32,011 nt of DNA from Klebsiella pneumoniae (GTDB lineage Bacteria; Pseudomonadota; Gammaproteobacteria; Pseudomonadales; Azotimanducaceae), in contig CAMAVY010000026.1 in assembly GCA_945861675.1 (NCBI GenBank), positions 1-32,011 on the forward strand, given 5' to 3'. Below the pieces are notes generated by a model. That model did no database searches and was not told where the DNA came from. It saw only the letters and a list, made by a program, of their open reading frames with translations. A program made the position numbers and the translations under genes. This document shows, one piece after another, positions 26,228-32,011 of this stretch (its first letter is position 1; each line of letters opens with the position of its first letter).

Positions 26228-27181
26228 ATGAACAACCATAGCGAAGTGATTGCGCAGGTTCGTTCCGAGATTGAGAAGGCGCTGGTCGGTCAGACCGAGG
26301 CGGTCGATCAGGTGCTGATTGCCCTGTTGGCGGCGGGTCACGTGTTGATTGAAGGCGTGCCGGGGCTTGGCAAGACGTTGCTGGTGCGCGCGCTCGCGCA
26401 GACATTTGGCGGTCGCCACGCGCGCATTCAATTCACGCCGGATCTGATGCCCAGCGACATCACCGGGCACGCGGTATTCGATGCGCAGACGCGCCGGTTC
26501 GAGATTCGTCGCGGTCCAGTGTTCACCAACCTGCTGCTTGCCGACGAAATCAATCGCGCGCCGGCAAAAACGCAGGCAGCACTGCTGGAGGTCATGCAGG
26601 AGCGGCGCGTCACGATTGAGGGTGATGCCATGGAGACCGATCGACCCTTCATGGTGCTGGCCACGCAGAACCCGCTCGATCAGGACGGCACCTACCCGTT
26701 ACCGGAAGCAGAGCTGGATCGCTTCCTGTTCAAGATACTCATCGACTATCCGAGCGCAGACGAAGAGCTGTCGATGGTGCGTCTCGTCACCGGGCATCGC
26801 ATGGCCGATCAACTGGACGTGGATGCCGTGCAGCGCGTTGTCGATCCTGCGGCGGTACTGGCGATGCAACAGGATGTGGCCCAGGTACAGGTCGACGCCG
26901 CGATCGCGGAGTACGCCGTGCGGCTGGCGCGTGCCACGCGTACGTTCATCGGGCTTGAGCGTGGTGCCGGCCCGCGCGCGAGCATTGCGCTTGTGCGTGC
27001 GGCGCGCCCCTGCGCAATGATGTCAGGCCGGGACTTCGTGACCCCGGATGACGTCAAGCGCGTGGCCCTGCCTGTGCTGCGTCACCGTGTCCGACTGGCG
27101 GCGGATCTGGAAATCGAGGGTGCGGCGACAGACTCTGTGCTGCAGCAGTTGATTGCCGATGTGGCGGCGCCGCGGGCGTGA
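26228..27181 (+). CDS. MoxR-family AAA+ ATPase
   Basis: The 317-residue protein begins MNNHSEVIAQVRSEIEKALV and has Walker A GVPGLGKTLL, the MoxR signature FTPDLMPSDITG, Walker B LLLADEINRAPAKTQAALLE and sensor 1 ATQNPLDQDGTYPLPEAELD. A C-terminal lid holds ALPVLRHRVRLAADLE. MoxR ATPases act as chaperones that mature or insert cofactors into partner complexes, often with VWA-domain proteins. Here the partner is probably the adjacent DUF58 protein and the membrane proteins encoded upstream. The DUF58 GTG start overlaps its stop (GTGA). The gene lies 81 bp after DUF4350, separated by a hairpin. Confidence 0.96.
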   Translation: MNNHSEVIAQVRSEIEKALVGQTEAVDQVLIALLAAGHVLIEGVPGLGKTLLVRALAQTFGGRHARIQFTPDLMPSDITGHAVFDAQTRRFEIRRGPVFTNLLLADEINRAPAKTQAALLEVMQERRVTIEGDAMETDRPFMVLATQNPLDQDGTYPLPEAELDRFLFKILIDYPSADEELSMVRLVTGHRMADQLDVDAVQRVVDPAAVLAMQQDVAQVQVDAAIAEYAVRLARATRTFIGLERGAGPRASIALVRAARPCAMMSGRDFVTPDDVKRVALPVLRHRVRLAADLEIEGAATDSVLQQLIADVAAPRA

Positions 27182-28497
27182 CACCCAGCCGGCTGCTGCT
27201 CGGCCTGGTCGCGGTGCCATTGCTGATTGGCGCCGCTGAGTTCCTGCTGCGTCTGTTTGGCAGCCCGTTGAGTCTGGCATCGCTGTGGTGGGTGTGTGTT
27301 GCGGTGATTGCATTCGCAGCTGCGCTCGATCTGCTGCTGTCGTGGTCGCCGGCCAAGCTGTCCATCCAGCGCGAGCTGCCGCACAGCCTTGCGCAGGGCC
27401 ACTGGCAAACCGTGGCCGTGACGGTGTTGAACACCGGCAGGCGCGTGCTGCAGGCCGACCTGCTGGACGGCGTACCCGATGCGTTCAATGTGCGCGATCT
27501 GCCGCGCACGTTTCGTTTGCGCAGCGGTGAGCAGGCGCGGGTGACCTATTCGTTGTGTCCGGTTGAGCGCGGCGATTTTCAGTTCGCCCCGATGCAGCTG
27601 CGACGCCGCTCGGTGCTTGCGCTGTGGTACCTGCAGCAGGCTGCGCCCGTCGCCGGACGGATGCGCATATTCCCGGACTTTTCCTGGCTGAAGGGCAGTC
27701 TGCTGCTGGTCGGCGCGCAGCACATGAGTCGGATGGGCGTGCGCCTGGTGCCGCGGCGGGGCGAGGGCATGGAGTTTCATCAACTGCGCGAGTACCGCAC
27801 GTCCGATTCGCAGCGGCAGATCGACTGGAAGGCCAGCGCACGCAGAGCGCATCTGATCTCAAGGGAATATCAGGACGAACGTGACCAACAGATTCTGATG
27901 GTGCTCGATACCGGCAGCCGGATGCGCGCGATGGATGGTGCGATGAGTCACTTCGATCACGTGCTGCGGGCCATGCTGCTGCTGGCCGTGGTGGCCTTGC
28001 GCCAGGGTGATTCTGTTGGCTTGCTGAGTTTCGGCGGCGTGTCACGCTGGCTCAGCATGCAGCGCGGTGCCGCGGCGGTGAATCGGCTGCTCAATGGCGT
28101 TTACGACCTGCAGACCGGCACCAGCGCATCGGACTACCTGGCCGCCGCACAGGAGATCCGTGTGCGTCAACGGCGCAGGGCGCTGGTGGTGTTCCTGACC
28201 AACGCGCGCGAAGAAGACCAGGATCTGCTGCCTGCGCTCGAGCTGCTGCGCGGCCGGCACGTTGTGCTGGTGACCAGCCTGCGCGAGGTGGTGCTGGGCG
28301 ACATCGAGCACATGCCCATCAATGGCCTGGATGATGCGCTGCGCTACGCGGCCGCCAGCGCCGAGTTGCAGGCGCGCGCCCGGACAAGCGAGACCGTGCA
28401 GCGCGGCGGCCATGCATTGCTCGACTGCATGCCACAGGAGTTGCCGGTCCGGCTGGTGCGCGACTACTGGCAGCTCAAGCGGAGCGGTCGGTTGTAG
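27178..28497 (+). CDS. DUF58 domain protein (VWA-like partner of MoxR)
   Basis: The 439-residue protein starts at GTG 27178 overlapping the MoxR stop. Two N-terminal membrane helices (LLLGLVAVPLLIGAAEFLL, LWWVCVAVIAFAAALDLLL) are followed by a beta-sandwich. The DUF58 core is RRGEGMEFHQLREYRTSDSQ, then IDWKASAR. After it comes a VWA-like metal-site strand, ILMVLDTGSRM, and a Rossmann-type region to the C-terminus. It is the last gene of the RDD-SpoIIM-DUF4129-DUF4350-MoxR-DUF58 operon, a standard order in several gammaproteobacteria. The foreign-looking hsdS/hsdR segment begins within 50 bp of its stop. Confidence 0.93.
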   Translation: MTPSRLLLGLVAVPLLIGAAEFLLRLFGSPLSLASLWWVCVAVIAFAAALDLLLSWSPAKLSIQRELPHSLAQGHWQTVAVTVLNTGRRVLQADLLDGVPDAFNVRDLPRTFRLRSGEQARVTYSLCPVERGDFQFAPMQLRRRSVLALWYLQQAAPVAGRMRIFPDFSWLKGSLLLVGAQHMSRMGVRLVPRRGEGMEFHQLREYRTSDSQRQIDWKASARRAHLISREYQDERDQQILMVLDTGSRMRAMDGAMSHFDHVLRAMLLLAVVALRQGDSVGLLSFGGVSRWLSMQRGAAAVNRLLNGVYDLQTGTSASDYLAAAQEIRVRQRRRALVVFLTNAREEDQDLLPALELLRGRHVVLVTSLREVVLGDIEHMPINGLDDALRYAAASAELQARARTSETVQRGGHALLDCMPQELPVRLVRDYWQLKRSGRL

Positions 28498-28544
28498 GCG
28501 GTATCGCTGGTGGCACTCCGGGCGGAAGTCCATTCGTCGCTTGA

Positions 28545-28949
28545 GCTGGGCGGCCTCACCTGACAAGGTGCCTCGGTGCCGCCGCATATGTCGAGACTGA
28601 CGAGCCGTTTTGCATGGGGCAGGATGTGTGCCTCGTGACCTCCGAACGGGATCAGCTCTATCTCGCGTACCAGCTCAATTCGCGGGTCGTAATGGGTCAG
28701 GTTGAGGCGGTCTCTGTCGGGTCGACGTTCGAGAGAATCAACGTCGCCCAGATCAAGACCTTCGATGTTGCGTGTCCACCGATGACGGAGCAACGCGCGA
28801 TCGCCGTCTTCCTCGACCGCGAGAGCGCGCGGATCGACCCTCTCATCACAAAAGTTGGTGAAGCCATCGACCGCCTCAAGGAACTCCGCACCGCCCTAAT
28901 CTCCGCCGCGGTTACGGGCAAGATCGACGTGCGAGAGGAAGTCACATGA
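28545..28949 (+). pseudogene. hsdS: hsdS remnant: C-terminal part of a type I restriction specificity subunit
   Basis: The frame is open from 28545 (after TGA 28542-28544) to TGA 28947-28949, about 134 codons. It shows the end of a target-recognition domain (GQDVCLVTSERDQLYLAYQL, VGSTFERINVAQIKTFDV) and the conserved HsdS distal helix (PPMTEQRAIAVFLDRESARI, IDRLKELRTALISAAVTGKI). A full HsdS has two recognition domains and about 400 residues, so roughly two thirds are missing, and no hsdM precedes it. The only ATG in a plausible place is 28614, without a good ribosome-binding site. It abuts the DUF58 gene, pointing to a deletion or recombination. The ATGA overlap with hsdR is intact. It is unlikely to confer specificity alone. 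Confidence 0.85.
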
Positions 28950-31882
28950 GCGTCGAGATCTGCGAACGCTCCTTCGAAGAATCGATCGAGTGCGCACTGC
29001 TCCTGCACGGCCCTGACGCCTGCACAGGCTTCGCCTCTGCCGTACACGAATCCTCGCCGCCCTACGCCGACACACCGCCCGGCGGCTACCGCAAGCGCAA
29101 ACCCGAAGACTATGACCGCGCGCTCTGCCTGCTGCCACGCGACGCATTGGACTTCGTGCTCGCCACGCAGCCGAAGGAATGGAAGAAGCTCGAGCAACAC
29201 CATGGCCAGGCGGTTCGCGAGCAATTCCTGAAACGCCTCGCAGCCGAGATCGAAAGGCGCGGTGCACTCGACGTGCTTCGCAACGGACTCAAGGACTCCG
29301 GCTGCAAGTTCCGCCTCACGTACTTCCGCCCCGCCAGCGGCCTCAACGAGGAGACGCGGCGCCTCCATGCAGCAAATATGTTCGCCGTCGTTCGGCAGCT
29401 GCGTTACAGCACGAACAACGAGAACAGCCTCGACCTCGTGCTGTTCCTGAACGGCATTCCGATCTTCACTGCCGAACTCAAGAACCCGCTCACGGCGCAG
29501 GATGTGCAGCACGCCATCCGCCAGTACAAAACAGACCGAGACCCGCGCGAACCGCTCCTCGCCTACCGCCGCTGCCTCGCGCACTTTGCCGTAGATCCAG
29601 ACCTGGTCTACGTCACGACTCAACTTGCCGGAACGCGCACACGCTTCCTGCCGTTCAACCAGGGCAAGTACGGCGGCGCCGGCAATCCGCCCGTTTCGCC
29701 AACGCAGAATGGCTACGCCACGGGATACTTGTGGGAGGAGACCTGGGCGCGCGACAGCGTGCTCGACCTCGCGCGGCAGTTCATCCACGAGATCGAGGAA
29801 GAAGACGAGAAGGGGCGCAAGACCGGCAAGCGGTTCCTGCTGTTTCCGCGCTACCAGCAGCTCGACTGCGTGCGCAGGCTCGTGGCCGATGCGCGCGCGC
29901 GTGGTGCGGGTCAGCGATACCTGATCCAGCACTCCGCGGGCAGCGGCAAGAGCTTCACCATCGCCTGGCTCGCACATCAGCTCGCCACGCTGCATGACGT
30001 TAGCGACAGGCGCGTGTTCGATTCGATCGTGGTCATTACCGATAGACGCGTGCTCGATCGGCAACTTCAGACCACGATGCGCCAGCTCGAGCAGACCCTC
30101 GGCGTGGTGGAAAACATCGATACCACGTCGCGACAATTGAAGGACGCGCTCGAGTCTGGCAAGACCATCATCGTCACCACGCTGCAGAAGTTTCCCGTCA
30201 TCGCCAAGCAGATCGGCGAGCTTCCGGGTAAGCGCTTTGCGCTGATCGTCGACGAGGCGCACTCCTCGCAGTCGGGCGAGAGTACGAAGAGCCTCAAGGC
30301 CGTGCTCAGCTCGGGTTCGCTCGAAGCCGCCGAGGCCGAAGAGGCCGGTGCCGCGACGCCCGAGGAAGAACTCGAGAACCTGATCCTCGCCGAGATGGAG
30401 AAGCGCGGACGCGTTGCGAACCTCTCGACCTTCGCCTTCACCGCCACGCCCAAGCCCAAGACGCTGGAGCTGTTCGGGGTGCAGCGGCCCGATGGAAGGT
30501 TCGCGCCCTTCCACCTCTACAGCATGCGTCAGGCGATCGAGGAGGGCTTCATCCTCGACGTGCTGGCGAACTACGCGACCTACAAAGCGTACTGGCGCCT
30601 GTTGAAGACGGTGGAGGACGATCCGCGTTACGACAAGCACAAGGCGCAGTACCTGCTCAAATCGTTCGTCGAGCTGCACCCGCATGCGATTGGCGAGAAG
30701 GTGCGCGTGATGGCCGAGCACTTCGCGGCGCATGTGCAGGGCGAGATCGGTGGCCGTGCGAAGGCGATGATCGTGACGCGTTCTCGCCTGCATGCGGTGC
30801 GCTACAAACTTGCGATGGACAAGGTACTTGCGGAGCGTGGCCTGCCGTTCAAGGCGGTGGTTGCGTTCTCCGGCACCGTGCAGGGCGGCGGGCAGTCGTA
30901 CACCGAGTCGGGAATGAACGGCTTTCCCGAGGCGCAGACGGCGAGGACGTTCGAACGCCCGGAGTTCCGGTTCCTGATCGTCGCCAACAAGTTCCAGACC
31001 GGTTTCGATCAGCCGCTGCTGCACACCATGTACGTAGACAAGAAGCTCGGCGGTGTGAATGCCGTGCAGACGCTGTCGCGGCTCAATCGCACGCACCCGG
31101 AGAAGAAGGGCACGATGGTGCTCGACTTCGCCAATGAGGCCGACGAGATCAAGGCGGCATTCGCGCCCTACTGCGACACCACGCTGCTCTCGGAGGCGAC
31201 CGACCCGAACCTGCTGTACGAATTGCAGACGCGCCTCGCCGCATTCCCGGTCTACACCGAGGCAGACGTGCAGGCGTTCGCGAAGGTGTACTTCGATTCC
31301 AAGGCGACGCAAGACCGGTTGTACGCCGCGCTCGCGCCTATGGTCGAGCGCTTCGAGGAACTCGCCGAGGAGGAGCAGCACGACTTTCGTGGCCAGCTCA
31401 CAGACTACGTGCGCCTCTACGTTTTTCTCGCGCAGGTTCTGACGTTCGCCGACACCGACCTCGAGAAGCTGTACGTCTTCGCGCGCTACCTGCGGCGACT
31501 GTTGCCCGTCGATCGTGAGGAGCTGCCGCGCGAGGTGCAACAAAATATCGACATGGAGTCGTATCGCATCCAGCAGACCGGCAGCGGCAAGATCGCGCTC
31601 GATCGCGTACCGGGTCTGCTCGATCCGGTTGGGACCAAGCCCGTTCACGGCACGACGCCCGAAGCGTTGGAATCGCTTTCTCGCATCATCGCCGAACTGA
31701 ACGACCGCTTCGGTCTGAACCTCGGGCCGGAGCATCGCGTGACGCTGAACCGGATGATGGAGAAGCTCGATGACGACGCGGGGCTCGACGCCGCTGCACG
31801 CGTGAACACGCGCGAAAACGTGCGCCTCACTTTCGATCAGAAGGTGGGGCACGTGATTCAGGAGCGGCGGTTTTCAAGATAG
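28946..31882 (+). CDS. hsdR: type I restriction endonuclease subunit R
   Basis: The 978-residue motor/nuclease subunit appears full length. The N-terminal PD-(D/E)xK nuclease has D163 in SLDLVLF and E177/K179 in TAELKNPL, followed by HAIRQYKTDR, the QxxxY-like helix. The superfamily 2 translocase follows with Walker A HSAGSGKSFTIAW (about 329-341), DEAH at 436-439, motif III FAFTATPKPKT and the later motifs TGFDQPLLHTMYVDKKLGG and QTLSRLNRTHP. The C-terminal helical region binds the methyltransferase core. HsdR needs HsdM2S to cut and translocate. No hsdM is visible and hsdS is truncated, so it is an orphan unless partners lie elsewhere. It starts with ATGA overlapping hsdS. No frameshift is seen. 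The locus looks acquired. Confidence 0.95.
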   Translation: MSVEICERSFEESIECALLLHGPDACTGFASAVHESSPPYADTPPGGYRKRKPEDYDRALCLLPRDALDFVLATQPKEWKKLEQHHGQAVREQFLKRLAAEIERRGALDVLRNGLKDSGCKFRLTYFRPASGLNEETRRLHAANMFAVVRQLRYSTNNENSLDLVLFLNGIPIFTAELKNPLTAQDVQHAIRQYKTDRDPREPLLAYRRCLAHFAVDPDLVYVTTQLAGTRTRFLPFNQGKYGGAGNPPVSPTQNGYATGYLWEETWARDSVLDLARQFIHEIEEEDEKGRKTGKRFLLFPRYQQLDCVRRLVADARARGAGQRYLIQHSAGSGKSFTIAWLAHQLATLHDVSDRRVFDSIVVITDRRVLDRQLQTTMRQLEQTLGVVENIDTTSRQLKDALESGKTIIVTTLQKFPVIAKQIGELPGKRFALIVDEAHSSQSGESTKSLKAVLSSGSLEAAEAEEAGAATPEEELENLILAEMEKRGRVANLSTFAFTATPKPKTLELFGVQRPDGRFAPFHLYSMRQAIEEGFILDVLANYATYKAYWRLLKTVEDDPRYDKHKAQYLLKSFVELHPHAIGEKVRVMAEHFAAHVQGEIGGRAKAMIVTRSRLHAVRYKLAMDKVLAERGLPFKAVVAFSGTVQGGGQSYTESGMNGFPEAQTARTFERPEFRFLIVANKFQTGFDQPLLHTMYVDKKLGGVNAVQTLSRLNRTHPEKKGTMVLDFANEADEIKAAFAPYCDTTLLSEATDPNLLYELQTRLAAFPVYTEADVQAFAKVYFDSKATQDRLYAALAPMVERFEELAEEEQHDFRGQLTDYVRLYVFLAQVLTFADTDLEKLYVFARYLRRLLPVDREELPREVQQNIDMESYRIQQTGSGKIALDRVPGLLDPVGTKPVHGTTPEALESLSRIIAELNDRFGLNLGPEHRVTLNRMMEKLDDDAGLDAAARVNTRENVRLTFDQKVGHVIQERRFSR

Positions 31883-31902
31883 TTGTCGCCTCGAAGGGTG
31901 AA

Positions 31903-32010
31903 TCAAGCTGCGGCTTTGTTGGGTTCTGCCTCCTTGAGTTTTGAGTGATCAGGGTTGAGGTGAACGGCATCGATGAAGCGCCAGTTGCGGGTCTGCTGTG
32001 ACCAGCGTGT
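31903..32010 (-). CDS. C-terminal end of an unrecognised protein, possibly transposase-like (truncated by window edge)
   Basis: A minus-strand frame enters from the right edge and ends at TGA (31905-31903), giving 35 residues beginning TRWSQQTRNWRFIDAVHLNP and ending SKLKEAEPNKAAA. The basic/aromatic start and Lys/Ala tail recall the ends of some insertion-sequence transposases, and the position next to a decayed restriction locus would suit a mobile element. I cannot name a family. It converges on hsdR with a 20-bp gap. Confidence 0.35.
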   Translation of the reverse strand, partial: TRWSQQTRNWRFIDAVHLNPDHSKLKEAEPNKAAA

Positions 32011-32011
32011 T

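Noticed and set aside
28500-28541. Continuation of hsdS upstream (the frame reads GIAGGTPGGSPFVA before the TGA).
   Set aside because: The GGTP resembles HsdS openings, but the stretch is only 14 codons between the DUF58 stop and an in-frame TGA, so it may be chance.
28697-31852. A 1051-codon open frame on the minus strand opposite hsdR.
   Set aside because: It mirrors the codon pattern of hsdR, which has clear nuclease and helicase motifs. The antisense product shows no domain and is a by-product of high GC.

Overview
The window is GC-rich, densely coded bacterial chromosome, most likely from a gammaproteobacterium near the Xanthomonadales/Nevskiales/Steroidobacterales. The main reason is the macromolecular-synthesis block tsaD(-) / rpsU-yqeY-dnaG-rpoD / tRNA-Ile(CAU), an order familiar from Pseudomonas and relatives. 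A RDD-SpoIIM-DUF4129-DUF4350-MoxR-DUF58 operon and a double-glycine-type (C39) exporter fit the same group. The species cannot be named from the sequence alone.

Layout. 1-167: tail of an unrecognised gene. 233-1690 (-): TsaD fused in frame to FolB. 1944-7473 (+): ribosomal protein S21, YqeY, primase and sigma-70; the sigma factor carries a Lys/Ala/Pro-rich N-terminal extension of about 185 residues built from 15-bp repeats. 7654-8010: tRNA-Ile(CAU) split in the anticodon loop by a 280-nt ORF-less group I intron, directly downstream of rpoD. 8095-11721: a very large secreted or anchored multidomain protein (DUF5011, HYR repeats, Calx-beta, thrombospondin-3-like repeats, a GGGGGGCTV-type C-terminal sorting signal) interrupted by one in-frame TAG. 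11727-12173 (-): small unknown protein. 12423-12959: Skp/OmpH-like lipoprotein. 13086-14450 (-): single-chain glycyl-tRNA synthetase. 14636-17701: HDOD protein, M15 D,D-peptidase, DUF1499 membrane protein. 17847-21367: HlyD-type adaptor plus C39 peptidase ABC exporter. 21459-28497: the RDD...DUF58 operon. 28545-31882: truncated hsdS followed by an intact hsdR with no hsdM in view. 31903-end (-): tail of an unrecognised gene.

How it works together. rpsU/dnaG/rpoD couple translation, replication and transcription initiation. TsaD (t6A tRNA modification) is fused here to a folate enzyme. The adaptor and C39 exporter form a two-gene type I peptide export unit without a visible substrate or outer-membrane channel. 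The RDD...DUF58 genes are a MoxR chaperone module next to membrane proteins.

Two things stand out most: the intron-split tRNA, and a recurring pattern of short tandem repeats (12-20 bp units) that sit on or beside start codons, stop codons and gene junctions. In coding stretches the period is always a multiple of three. At the RDD/SpoIIM junction the array appears to have pulled apart an ancestral GTGA stop/start overlap by exactly four 20-bp units. No CRISPR array, homing endonuclease or complete insertion sequence was seen, and no gene-free stretch exceeds 300 bases.
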